Below are positions 37,147-45,330 of a DNA stretch of 64,000 nt, piece after piece. The translations under genes and the position numbers were made by a program. The stretch's first letter is position 1; the number at the start of each line of letters is the position of its first letter. The DNA is from CAVXDY01 sp963721335. Lineage in GTDB: Bacteria > Actinomycetota > Thermoleophilia > Miltoncostaeales > Miltoncostaeaceae. The notes beneath the pieces are model-generated. The model was not told the DNA's origin. It ran no database searches and worked only from the letters and a program-made list of their open reading frames with translations. The stretch covers positions 313,216-377,215 of the forward strand of contig CAVRIV010000005.1 in the NCBI GenBank assembly GCA_963721335.1, in the 5' to 3' direction.

Positions 37147-39175
37147 TCAGTCGCGTGCAAGGGATGCGCTCGTCGAGTCGGCGGTCTGGTCGTTCAGCAT
37201 CGTGCGCCAGGCCTTGAGCAGGTCGTGGACGGCCGCGGCGCCGATGAGCGGCTCGTCGGGCACCGGCAGGTCGCCGGGGTAGAGGATGAAGGGACGGGTC
37301 TGGAGCCCGCCGAGCCCTCCGTGGAAGGAGATCAGCTCCTCGAACGCGCAGCCCTCGTCGAGGTCCGTCGTCGTAGAAGCTCCCGACCATGATGTCGGCG
37401 ACGTGCTCGAACCCGTCCGTGCGACGGAGATGCAGGTGCGCGGTCGGCGAGAACGACGCGAGCGGATCGTCGCCCTCGACACGGTCGTCCGACAGGTAGC
37501 GCGTGCCCGTGCCGCCGAGGACGACCGCACCGTGCTCGGCGGAGCGCACGAGGAGCCATCCGACGTGGGGATGCTCGCGAAGCGCCGGCAGGAGCCGTGG
37601 ATGGCGCTCCTCGATCTCCTCGAGCGTGAGGCGCCGCGGCTCCTCCATGAGGTAGATGAGGCCGAGGTTTCCGGACCCGAGCACGATCACGTCGCGGTCC
37701 GAGACGTCGTTCTTCGGGCGCTTCTTCGCCGAATGCCCGGTCGCGTCCGTCAGCGCATGGCCGACCATCGCGTTCTGCTCGTCGCCGCCCGCGACCCCGG
37801 CGACCTCGCCGGACGCGAGGGAGCGCTCGACGAGCTCGTCGAGCCCGTAGCCGTTGCGCTGCTTGAACGTCGCCCCCTGCGTCTGGCCGTGATCGGAGAG
37901 CACGACGATCTCGTACGGGCGGGGTGCGTAGCGGCGAGCACGGTCGATCCGGGCGAACTGCTGGTCGAGCTTCCGGAGCGCCTCGAGCGTGTCGGCCCGC
38001 TCCAGCCCGGAGTGGTGGGCCACCTCGTCGTAGCTGGAGAAGGTCGCGTAGATCGCGGGCCGTCCCCTCATCATGTCGGACAGGACGCCGAAGACGATGA
38101 GGTCGCGCACGATCACGCACATCGCGCCGCGCAGGAACGGGTAGATCCCGCCCCGGTGTCCGCGCGGGTGGACGTCCCGCCGGATCGCTCGCAGCGCCGC
38201 GGTCCACTCGAGGATGATCTCCCAGAAGAAGAGGACGAGCGCCCGCGTGACGTTGTGTCCGTTTGCGAAGAACGCGCGGTAGCCGGGGTTCGGACCCTTC
38301 TCGGCGTCCATGCGGCTCACGGTGAGGATGACGTGGTCGGCCTCGCCCGAGAGGAGGTTCCCGCGGCTCGAGCCACCGTCGGTCAGAAGACCGTTCCCCG
38401 CGTGCCGGCGCTCGATCTCCGCGCAGTCGGGCGGCGCCGAGCAGGTCATCATGATCGCGCGCTCCTTCTCGACCCAGCGGAACGCCGGGATGTCCTCGTT
38501 GGAGCCGAGCAGGATGCCCGCCTGGCTCGCTCCCGTCTGGGACGAGAGATCGGGCTCCCATTCGAGGAACCGATGCGAGTCCTCCGCGAGCCAGCGCGCC
38601 ATCGCCGGCGCGTTGCCGTCCCGCATCGCGCGCTGGAGGACGGGACGGGCGAGCCCGTCGATCTCGAGGTAGACGATGCCCGGCGCGTCGGTGCTGACCT
38701 TCTCGCCGGAGCGACGCGCGATCCGCTGGATCACCCGGATCGTGTACGCGTCGTCGTCGTTCGTGCCCAGGACGACCTCGAGCACGATCGAGATCGCCGA
38801 GATGAGGAGGGCGGCGAGGATTGCCGTTCCGACTCCGCTGACGTCGATCGAGTCCGAGAGCGCGCCGGCCGCGAGCACGGCGAGCGCGTCGAAGAGGAGG
38901 ATGAGGAGGAACGTCGTCGCGATCGTGTACGGGAGGCGGAGCGCGGCGATGACGGGAGCGACCACGGCGTTGATGAGGCCGACGATGATCGCGGCAGTGA
39001 GCGCGGCCCACCCGTCGCTGAGCTCGAATCCGGGCAGGATCAACGCCGCGAGGAGGAACGCGGCGGTGCTGACGGCGAGCCCGAGCAGGAACCTCGAGAC
39101 ATGGAGCTTCGGGCGGACGTCGGCGCGGCTCGCCACCTCGCCGTACCCGTGAGGTTCAGCGGCCGGGGCGCTCAT
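37147..39175 (-). CDS. holin-4-type membrane domain fused to alkaline-phosphatase-fold phosphodiesterase (one frame break)
   Basis: About 675 residues. Residues 25-135 are four helices of the Phage_holin_4_2/YvlD type (FLLGLAVSTAAFLLAALILP, LTAAIIVGLINAVVAPVIAA, ...). From about 170 a type-I phosphodiesterase/alkaline-phosphatase fold begins: IVYLEIDGLARPVLQRAM, LSSQTGASQAGILLGSNEDI (nucleophile Thr/Ser region), ATFSSYDEVAHHSGLERADT (metal-ligand D..HH) and YEIVVLSDHGQTQGATFKQR (DHG). A one-base insertion near 37369 (SFYDD/DLDEGCAFEEL) breaks the last 75 residues. Membrane-anchored hydrolase of a phospho-diester or phospho-glycan substrate, probably at the cell surface. Confidence 0.85.
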
Positions 39176-39391
39176 CCCGTGACCGCCTGGCGGCGCGCCC
39201 GTCGAATGCCGAGCGATTGAATCGGTCCGATTGCCATGCCGCTCTCCCTACGTTGCACGCCCCCCAGCCGGGCGCTTCTCCGGCAGTCTCACCCAGGAAG
39301 GATGACGCGCGAGCAGCAGCGCGTCTGGCGGGGAAGCGGGGCCCGGACGGACGGAGTCCGCCCAGGAGCCCCCAGGGCACCTCGCCTCAGC

Positions 39392-39814
39392 TCACGAGCA
39401 CTGGATCCCGTTGCGCATCTCCGTCAGGGCGCTGTTGACGCCGTCGATCGAGGGCTGCAGCTGCGCCTTGGCCTCGGCGACGGTGACCCCGGACGGCAGG
39501 TCGTCGACGGCGCTCTCGAGGTCGCCGAGCGCGGAGTCGATCGCGTCGGCGTCGGCCTCGTTGATGTCCTTGGCGGACTGCTGGACGCCGCTCCAGGTGG
39601 CCCTCACCCGCGAGACGGAGATGTTCTGGGCGTTCGCCTCCGGGTTCCCGAGCTGGACGCTCTCGACCTGCTGCAGGGCGGCCCCGAAGCCCTCGAGGCT
39701 CGTGCACAGCTGCGCCTCCGCGGCGGACTGGCCCGAGTCGTCGTCGTCGCCGCAGGCAACCGCGCCGAACGACACGACGAGGACGGCTCCCACACACGCC
39801 AGCACCCGTTTCAT
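39392..39814 (-). CDS. small secreted lipoprotein
   Basis: 140 residues. MKRVLACVGAVLVVSFGAVA then Cys-21 followed by GDDDD: a lipoprotein signal peptide (lipobox GAVAC). The mature part is acidic and helical (SLEGFGAALQQVESVQL, TWSGVQQSAKDINEADADAI, DLESAVDDLPSGVTVAEAKA), like actinobacterial cell-surface helical lipoproteins. A GGGAGG site precedes ATG 39814. Element copy 12 is 59 bases upstream. The 216-base gap before the holin-phosphodiesterase start holds only a short AATCGGTCCGATT palindrome at 39220-39232. Confidence 0.85.
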   Translation of the reverse strand: MKRVLACVGAVLVVSFGAVACGDDDDSGQSAAEAQLCTSLEGFGAALQQVESVQLGNPEANAQNISVSRVRATWSGVQQSAKDINEADADAIDSALGDLESAVDDLPSGVTVAEAKAQLQPSIDGVNSALTEMRNGIQCS

Positions 39815-39873
39815 CCCGCCTCCCCCCTCGCGTGACATCGCCGGGCCGAAGCTCTCGCGTGGGGCGCCGCGCT

Positions 39874-39895
39874 GCATCACCCAGATGGGATGAAC
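39874..39895 (-). promoter_or_regulatory. copy 12 of the recurrent element
   Basis: Minus strand: TTCATCCCATCTGGGTGATG, one mismatch from the consensus, 59 bases upstream of the lipoprotein start. Confidence 0.65.
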
Positions 39896-39991
39896 GCGCC
39901 GGGCCACGGATGAATGATGAAGTCCGAGGTGGCGTGGAGACGGGCGGTGAGGTTCACTCTCTCTCCGGCCACAATCGTGAAGGGGTGGATC

Positions 39992-40771
39992 ATGGGTTCC
40001 GCCGTCGTGGCTCCCGCGCTCTCGGATGAGCAGCTTGCCGAGTTCCTCGCACTGACCAAGGGCGCCGACAGCGTCGAGCTCAAGCTGACGGTGCCGCTGT
40101 CGGACCGGAGCCGGGCGGGGGCGGCGCTGGGGGTGGATCCCACCGAGGGCCAGATCCGGCAGATCTACTTCTTCGACACACCGGACCTGGCGCTCAACAA
40201 GGTCGGCCTCGTCGTTCGCGCCCGCCGGGTCGCGCGGAGGGGGGACGACTCGGTCGTGAAGCTGCGCCCGGTCGTGCCGGAGCACCTGGGGGCGGAGCTG
40301 CGCGCGTCGCCCAACTTCGGGGTCGAGGTCGATGCGATGCCGGGCGGGTACGTCTGCTCCGGGTCGATGAAGCGCGTGCCGGGGAAGATCGACGTCAGGG
40401 AGGCCGTCGCGGGCAACCGATCGCTCCGCAAGCTCTTCTCCAAGGAGCAGCGGTCGCTGTACGCCGCACACGCGCCCGAGGGGCTCGACCTGGACAGCCT
40501 CTCGATCCTGGGCCCGATCAACGTGGTCAAGCTCAAGTTCGCGCCGAAGGAATACGGCCGCAAGCTGGTCGCCGAGCTCTGGCTCTACCCGGACAACTCG
40601 ATGATCCTCGAGCTGTCGACCAAGTGCGCGCCCTCCGAGGCGTTCCAGGTCGCCGCCGAGACGCGGGCGTTCCTGACCGGACATGGCATCGACCTCTCCG
40701 GCGAGCAGGAGACCAAGACCAAGAAGGCGCTGCGGTACTTCTCGAGGCAGCTGCAGGCGGCCGGCGCGTAG
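39992..40771 (+). CDS. CYTH-like triphosphate tunnel protein
   Basis: 259 residues from ATG 39992. SVELKLTVPLSDRS gives the ExK-type entry (ELK), followed by QIYFFDTPDLALNKVGLVVR (YFDTPDLxLxxxGxxLRxR of CYTH proteins) and GDDSVVKLRPV. A long C-terminal half contains VVKLKFAPKEYGRKLVAELW and LELSTKCAPSEA. The paired charged strands fit a triphosphate-binding tunnel (adenylate cyclase 2/thiamine-triphosphatase/polyphosphate-binding family). Catalytic activity is not certain because the first motif is ELK rather than ExExK. Transcribed with or just before the formylglycine-enzyme gene. Confidence 0.72.
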   Translation: MGSAVVAPALSDEQLAEFLALTKGADSVELKLTVPLSDRSRAGAALGVDPTEGQIRQIYFFDTPDLALNKVGLVVRARRVARRGDDSVVKLRPVVPEHLGAELRASPNFGVEVDAMPGGYVCSGSMKRVPGKIDVREAVAGNRSLRKLFSKEQRSLYAAHAPEGLDLDSLSILGPINVVKLKFAPKEYGRKLVAELWLYPDNSMILELSTKCAPSEAFQVAAETRAFLTGHGIDLSGEQETKTKKALRYFSRQLQAAGA

Positions 40772-40809
40772 GGGACCCGCCCGCTCCATCGGCACGTAGG
40801 GTGGGCCGC

Positions 40810-41686
40810 ATGCCTGTGGGATCGAGCGCCGTGCCGGTCCCCGGTGGCGACCTGCTGATGGGCACGGACGCCCCCGGGGGCTACCCGGCCGATGGTGAGG
40901 GGCCCGTCCACCGGGTGCGGCTGCGCCCGTTCCTGATCGAGCCCCACGCGGTGACGAACGCCCGCTTCGCGGAGTTCGTCGAACGCGACCGGACACGTCA
41001 CCGACGCCGAGCGCTACGGCTGGTCCTTCGTCTTCGCGGGCCTCCTCCCCGACGAGTTCCCGGACACGGCCGCGGTCGTTCACGCCCCCTGGTGGCGGCA
41101 GGTGTTCGGAGCGGACTGGCGCCGGCCCGAGGGACCCCAGTCGGACGTGGCGGGCCGGCCGGACCACCCCGTCGTCCACGTCTCCTGGAACGACGCGGTG
41201 GCGTACTGCGGGTGGGCCGGCGGGCGGCTGCCCACCGAGGCCGAGTGGGAGCACGCGGCCCGCGGCGGGCTGGTGGGGCGGCCGTTCCCGTGGGGCGCGG
41301 ACCTCGAGCCCGGGGGCGAGCACCGCATGAACGTCTTCCAGGGTCGGTTCCCCGTGGAGAACAGCTGCGCGGACGGCTTCGCCGGCACGGCCCCCGTCGG
41401 CGCGTTCCCGCCGAACGGCTTCGGCCTGCACGAGATGACGGGCAACGTCTGGGAGTGGGTCGGCGACTGGTTCGATCCCGGCTACTACGCCGCGAGCCCG
41501 GTCGAGGACCCGCGCGGGCCCGAGCGCGGCACGCATCGCGTGATGCGCGGGGGCTCCTACCTCTGCCACGCGTCCTACTGCAGCCGGTACCGCGTCGATG
41601 CCCGCAGCGCCAGCGAGCCCGACAGCTCCGCCGGCAACGTCGGCATGCGGGTCGCGTTCGACGTCACCGGGGGCGATCCGGCGTAG
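40810..41686 (+). CDS. formylglycine-generating enzyme-family protein (one frame break)
   Basis: About 292 residues. FGE-sulfatase fold: VPVPGGDLLMGTDAPGGYPA, PHAVTNARFAEFVE, then after a one-base correction near 40987 GHVTDAERYGWSFVFAGLLP, VVHVSWNDAVAYCGWAGGRL, PTEAEWEHAARGG, FGLHEMTGNVWEWVGDWFD, and RVMRGGSYLCHASYCSRYRV. Both active-site cysteines (CHASYC) of copper-dependent FGEs are present, so it may convert a Cys to formylglycine in a sulfatase-type client. No sulfatase gene lies in the window. ATG 40810; 38 bases after the CYTH gene. Confidence 0.88.
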
Positions 41687-41689
41687 CGG

Positions 41690-41703
41690 GGAAGGCCTCC
41701 CCG
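41690..41703. terminator. short GC hairpin between convergent genes
   Basis: GGGGAAGGCCTCCCC-type palindrome between the stops at 41686 (plus) and 41704 (minus). Confidence 0.4.
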
Positions 41704-42189
41704 TCAGTTCGTGGGGATCCCGAGAATCGTCCGGATCTCCTCGAGCATGGCCCACTCGCGCTTGCTGACCTGAGTCGCGCCGATACCGAGAAGGCCGCCC
41801 TCCTTGGCAGCGTCGGCGGTGGCCCCCGCCACCTGGACCAGCCACAGCCGGAAGCTCGCGGCCTCCTCCGGCGTGGCCTTCGCGGCCAGGATCCCGTTCA
41901 CCGTGGCCAGCTCCTCCACGACCTGCTTCCGGGCGGCCCTGCCCAGGAACTCGAGGTCCTCCATCGGCTTCTCCTGCGTGCGGATCTGGTCGTCCAGGTC
42001 CTGGGAGACGGCCACGAGGAGCTCGTCGTCGCTCGGGGGGTTTCTGACCGCCCTCAGCGCAACCAGGCTCTCCTTGGTCTCCTCGATCGGTCCGCCCGGG
42101 TCGGCCAGCGAGATCGCCAGCCCGGCCACCAGGGGCGCCCGGCGCAGCACCCGCCACTCCTCGTCGGTGTAGTCCGCCTTCGTGGTCAT
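41704..42189 (-). CDS. conserved helical protein, unknown
   Basis: 161 residues, all-alpha by composition: DEEWRVLRRAPLVAGLAISL, ADPGGPIEETKESLVALRAV, QEKPMEDLEFLGRAARKQVV, FRLWLVQVAGATADAAKEGG and a C-terminal SKREWAMLEEIRTILGI. The opening (EEW..L..AP...G..IS.ADPGG) recalls tellurite-resistance TerB-like or similar helical bundles but I cannot assign it. Intact, ATG 42189. Half-copy of the recurrent element 36 bases upstream. Confidence 0.75.
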   Translation of the reverse strand: MTTKADYTDEEWRVLRRAPLVAGLAISLADPGGPIEETKESLVALRAVRNPPSDDELLVAVSQDLDDQIRTQEKPMEDLEFLGRAARKQVVEELATVNGILAAKATPEEAASFRLWLVQVAGATADAAKEGGLLGIGATQVSKREWAMLEEIRTILGIPTN

Positions 42190-42224
42190 CCGGGCCTCCT
42201 TCGCCGACTGGTGACGCGGTGCGC

Positions 42225-42242
42225 CGACCCTATGGGATGAAC
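42225..42242 (-). promoter_or_regulatory. copy 13 (partial) of the recurrent element
   Basis: Minus strand GTTCATCCCATAGGGTCG: left half exact, right half shortened. About 36 bases upstream of the start at 42189. Confidence 0.45.
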
Positions 42243-42261
42243 CCGGCCGCCGGGGCCGGTC

Positions 42262-43086
42262 TCAGCCGCTCGTGATGAGCAGCGGAATGCCCACGGCCAG
42301 CAACACGAGAAGCGCGAGGATCGCGAACGAGATCAGGACGAGGGGCCACACCCTGCGGGTCGGATCATCGTCGGGGACGGGGATCAGCGGCGTGATGGGC
42401 CCCCGCGCGGCGCCGCTGATCCGGGCTCGCAGCCCCTCGACGGTCGCGATCGAGCCGTCCAGCGCGCCATCGATCGCGGCCGCCAGGACCGGGGGCTCCG
42501 GGGCGCCCTCCAGCAGCCGGCGCAGGATCCGGGCGACCGCCGCGCAGGCGGGGTCGGCGCCGGCGGGATCCGGAGGGACCTCCACGAAGCGCGTCACGCG
42601 CACGTGCCCGTCGTTGCTGACGATGGTCGACCCCGGCACGATCGCGACCCTCTCCCGCGCGCTCCGGTGCACTGCCCGGCACGCGTCGAGCAGCTCGACG
42701 GCGTACTTGGCCGCCTCCGCCTCGGGCAGCGGCCCGCGGCGACGGGCCAGCTGCTCCATCGTCAGGCCGGTCACGAGCTCGCTGGCGACGTAGGCGACCC
42801 CGTCCCCGCTCTCGCCCTCGTCGAGCACCGGTACCGCCGGCGCGGAGTCGAACTGGACGGCCGACATGCGGCGGGCCTCCCGACGCAGGGCCGCAACCGC
42901 GTCGGCATCCTCGGCATCGACCACCCGGAGGGCCACGTCCCGTCCGAGCGGGCGGTCGCGTGCGATGAAGACACGGCCCGTCCGGTCGCCTCCGAGATCA
43001 CGCATCAGCTCGTAGCGCGCGTCGACCACGTCGCCCACGGCCGGCGTCACGACCGCCGGCCCGGCTGGGGATTGGTGGGCGCGCAC
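42262..43086 (-). CDS. membrane-anchored pseudokinase (Ser/Thr kinase-like)
   Basis: 274 residues. The N-lobe is kinase-like: VGDVVDARYELMRDLGGDRT, GRVFIARDRPLGRDVALRVV (the VAxK Lys is Arg), MSAVQFDSAPAVPVLDEGES and GVAYVASELVTGLTMEQLAR (hinge). The catalytic HRDxxxxN and DFG loops are not recognisable; that region reads IVPGSTIVSNDGHVRVTRFV. One C-terminal helix (WPLVLISFAILALLVLLAVG) puts the domain in the cytoplasm. This matches actinobacterial MviN/FhaA-type pseudokinases rather than an active enzyme. Element copy 14 lies 36 bases upstream. Confidence 0.8.
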   Translation of the reverse strand: MRAHQSPAGPAVVTPAVGDVVDARYELMRDLGGDRTGRVFIARDRPLGRDVALRVVDAEDADAVAALRREARRMSAVQFDSAPAVPVLDEGESGDGVAYVASELVTGLTMEQLARRRGPLPEAEAAKYAVELLDACRAVHRSARERVAIVPGSTIVSNDGHVRVTRFVEVPPDPAGADPACAAVARILRRLLEGAPEPPVLAAAIDGALDGSIATVEGLRARISGAARGPITPLIPVPDDDPTRRVWPLVLISFAILALLVLLAVGIPLLITSG

Positions 43087-43121
43087 GCCACCCCGTGAGT
43101 CAACACCGACAGGACCCGCCG

Positions 43122-43145
43122 CGCATCACCCGGACGGGACGAAAC
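43122..43145 (-). promoter_or_regulatory. copy 14 of the recurrent element
   Basis: Minus strand: TTTCGTCCCGTCCGGGTGAT(G), 36 bases upstream of the pseudokinase start at 43086. Confidence 0.55.
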
Positions 43146-43217
43146 GGATCCCGCCCGGCGCGGCGGCTCGCCCTGCCGGGAGGAAGGGTTGGGGAGGGGG
43201 CGAACGCTGGTGGATCC

Positions 43218-43703
43218 ATGGAGACGCCCCGCCCACCCCGTCGCCGACCGCGCGACTCCATGCGCGCGGCCTTCGAGAAGCGTCTGCGGCTGGCCATCAC
43301 CAGCCGGGGGGCCTTCCAATACCTCGCGCTCGCGACCGCGGCGCTGACGGTGCTCATCGGCTTCCTGATGACCCTGATCGACCGGCAGGACTTCCCCACC
43401 CTGGGCGACGGCCTCTGGTGGGCGGTCCAGACGCTCAGCACGGTCGGCTATGGCGACATCGTGCCCCACAGCAACTGGGGGCGCCTGCTCGGCACCCTCG
43501 TGATCATCATCGGCGTCACCTTCCTCGCGTTCCTCACGGCCAGCGTCACCTCCATGTTCATCACGGCGGAGCGCGAGCGGAGGGAGCAGAAGGACGACCT
43601 GCACCGGGACGAGGCCGACGACGCCACGGCCGCCGCGCTCGCACGGATCGAGGATCGGCTCGCCGCGATCGAGGCCCGCTTGGGCGAGCGCGGAGACGCC
43701 TGA
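43218..43703 (+). CDS. two-helix K+ channel (copy 2)
   Basis: 161 residues. Helix 1 (FQYLALATAALTVLIGFLMT), pore ALWWAVQTLSTVGYGDIVPH-like GLWWAVQTLSTVGYGDIVP with an intact filter, helix 2 (LLGTLVIIIGVTFLAFLTAS), C-terminal coiled coil with RIEDRLAAIEARL. Close in layout to the channel at 34312, including the IEDRL motif. Start at ATG 43218; ATG 43260 is an alternative. Followed by a clear terminator. Confidence 0.92.
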   Translation: METPRPPRRRPRDSMRAAFEKRLRLAITSRGAFQYLALATAALTVLIGFLMTLIDRQDFPTLGDGLWWAVQTLSTVGYGDIVPHSNWGRLLGTLVIIIGVTFLAFLTASVTSMFITAERERREQKDDLHRDEADDATAAALARIEDRLAAIEARLGERGDA

Positions 43704-43724
43704 CGCTCGAAGCCTCGATTCCGA

Positions 43725-43761
43725 CGACAAGAGCCGGCCGCGGTGCGGCCGGCTCTGTCGT
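43725..43761 (+). terminator. terminator of K+ channel copy 2
   Basis: Stem GAGCCGGCCGC / GCGGCCGGCTC with loop GGT, extended by flanking ACGACA/TGTCGT bases. The following 140 bases to 43899 hold nothing I can support. Confidence 0.75.
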
Positions 43762-43899
43762 GTCCAGTCCCATCAGGGGGTGTGTCCCCGCGCCGTCGAT
43801 GGCCCGCTGCGGGAGCGGAGAATCTGCCTTGCGAGTCGAACGGCGGCTCGCTTGGAACTCGCCTACCCGATCGCCGCGCGTCCTATTCGCTCGGCGGGC

Positions 43900-44418
43900 T
43901 CATTCCCGGTCGAAGCGCCACCGGGTCTGGCTGAACACGTCTCCCTTGCTGAAGCCGAACGCCCTCGCGGGAGCGACCTCGAACACGAGGGCCCGGCCGC
44001 CGCGGTGGGTGAACTCGCCGTCGCTGACGGTGAAGCGCCAGTCGCTGCCGTACTTCGATTCATAGGCATCGGCCGCGCGCTGCAGCAGGCCGTCGTCGCG
44101 CACCCTCACCGCCTCGCCCTCGATCACGACGTCGAGCCCCTCGTCGAGCGCGTTGCACCCGGTCGTGAGGACGCAGTGCGGGTTCCGCGCGATGTTCTTG
44201 GCCTTCTGCTCGCCCGGACCCGTGCAGAAGTACGCCGCGTCGTCCAGCCACACCGAGATCAGCGGGGTGACGTTCGGACGCCCGCCGGGCCTCACCGTCG
44301 AGATCCAGTAGATCTCCGCGCCCGCGAAGCGCTCGCGCGCCTGTTTCCACGCCGTGGGACTCGCGCCCTCGCTGCTGAACCGGGCATCGAGCTCGGCCAC
44401 CGGATCCGTGCCTGCCAT
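43900..44418 (-). CDS. PPOX-type (pyridoxamine 5'-phosphate oxidase fold) protein
   Basis: 172 residues from ATG 44418. Split-barrel FMN/F420 fold: YWISTVRPGGRPNVTPLISV, WLDDAAYFCTGPGEQKAKNI, ARNPHCVLTTGCN and LDVVIEGEAVRVRDD follow the PNPOx/F420-reductase pattern. C-terminal ALVFEVAPARAFGFSKGDVF with RWRF. Could reduce or bind F420, FMN or heme; not resolvable. Confidence 0.88.
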   Translation of the reverse strand: MAGTDPVAELDARFSSEGASPTAWKQARERFAGAEIYWISTVRPGGRPNVTPLISVWLDDAAYFCTGPGEQKAKNIARNPHCVLTTGCNALDEGLDVVIEGEAVRVRDDGLLQRAADAYESKYGSDWRFTVSDGEFTHRGGRALVFEVAPARAFGFSKGDVFSQTRWRFDRE

Positions 44419-44519
44419 CTCACTCTCCCCTCGCCGTTCGCTGTCCACATGAGAGAGGACGGTCCGGGGAGCCCCGACTCATCGGTGAGCGACGGGTGGG
44501 GGCGCCCCGGCGAGGCGGG

Positions 44520-44834
44520 CTACATCACCTCGAAGGTCTCGTAGACCTCCAGCGTGCCGCCGTTGGCGAGGAGGGGGCACCCCTTCGCAAGCGTGGCCGC
44601 CGCGTCGAGGCTGTCCGACCTCACGATCGAGTAGCCGGTGAGGGCCGAGGGCGCCCCGTCGCTGATCGAACCGTCGCCCGCCAGCGCCTTGGACGGCCCG
44701 AACGGGTTGCCCGCGTCCACCACGGCAGCGCCCAGGTTCTGGAACCAGCCGCCCCATGCCGCCATCTGCGCGTCGCGCTCGGCGTCGCTCTCGGGCATGC
44801 GCCCGCCCTTGTATGCCAGTACGTAGGTCGCCAT
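44520..44834 (-). CDS. YCII/DGPF-domain protein
   Basis: 104 residues with the YCII pattern: YVLAYKGGRMPESDAERDAQ, MAAWGGWFQNLGAAVVDAGN, GSISDGAPSALTGYSIVRSD and LAKGCPLLANGGTLEVYETF. Dimeric ferredoxin-like fold; role uncertain, often beside extracytoplasmic sigma or ArsR-SRPBCC genes. Third gene of a minus-strand unit with ArsR and SRPBCC genes; 25-base gap. Confidence 0.88.
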   Translation of the reverse strand: MATYVLAYKGGRMPESDAERDAQMAAWGGWFQNLGAAVVDAGNPFGPSKALAGDGSISDGAPSALTGYSIVRSDSLDAAATLAKGCPLLANGGTLEVYETFEVM

Positions 44835-44859
44835 CTCGTTGCCTTTCGTTCGTGGTCGG

Positions 44860-45330
44860 TCAGTCGGCGTCGCCCGTGGCGTGCTGCACCCACGGGTCGG
44901 GGCCGGGGTCTCCCCCGGCGGCGGCCATCACGAGCCGCTCGAGGTAGTGGTCCCATCCGGTGGCGTGGCCGTTGGCCGAGTCCCTGCTCGGCAGGTTGCT
45001 GTGGACGAGCCGGACGATGGTGTGGTCGCCGTCGGGGACCAGCGTCACCTCGACGGTCGAGCCGCCGGGCGGCACGGCGTTGTCCTCGGACTCCCAGCCC
45101 CACGTGAAGACCACGCGCTCCGGCGGCGACACCTCGAGGTACTCGCCCCGCGCGACGTGGCCACCGTCCACGTCGACGCGGTAGATGCCGCCGGGGCGGG
45201 GATCGACCTCGGCCCAGGTGCCCATCCAGCGCACCATCAGCTCGGGGTCGGTGAAGAACGGGAAGATGGTGTCGGGCCGCGCGTGGATCCGCACCTCGCG
45301 CGCGACCGCGGTCAGGTCGGTTGAAATCAC
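44860..45330 (-). CDS. SRPBCC (AHSA1-like) protein
   Basis: 156 residues. AREVRIHARPDTIFPFFTDP, LMVRWMGTWAEVDPRPGGIY, GEYLEVSPPERVVFTWGWES and STVEVTLVPDGDHTIVRLVH with a C-terminal HATGWDHYLERL are the AHSA1/START-like pattern for hydrophobic-ligand binding. GTG 45330 overlaps the ArsR stop (GTGA), so the pair is coupled; such ArsR-AHSA1 pairs are common. Confidence 0.92.
   Translation of the reverse strand: MISTDLTAVAREVRIHARPDTIFPFFTDPELMVRWMGTWAEVDPRPGGIYRVDVDGGHVARGEYLEVSPPERVVFTWGWESEDNAVPPGGSTVEVTLVPDGDHTIVRLVHSNLPSRDSANGHATGWDHYLERLVMAAAGGDPGPDPWVQHATGDAD

Noticed and set aside
35915..39175. 1086-residue minus-strand frame joining the phosphodiesterase with sequence overlapping DUF2252
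   Set aside because: The second half is out of frame with the DUF2252 protein and nonsensical; the true phosphodiesterase end is recovered in another frame ending at 37147.
7763..43145. The recurrent element as a CRISPR repeat or transposon remnant
   Set aside because: Copies are kilobases apart, in both orientations, always near starts, with no spacers, target-site duplications or transposase genes.
44839..45324. Plus-strand frames opposite the ArsR/SRPBCC/YCII unit
   Set aside because: The minus-strand products have clear family motifs and overlapping stop/start codons.
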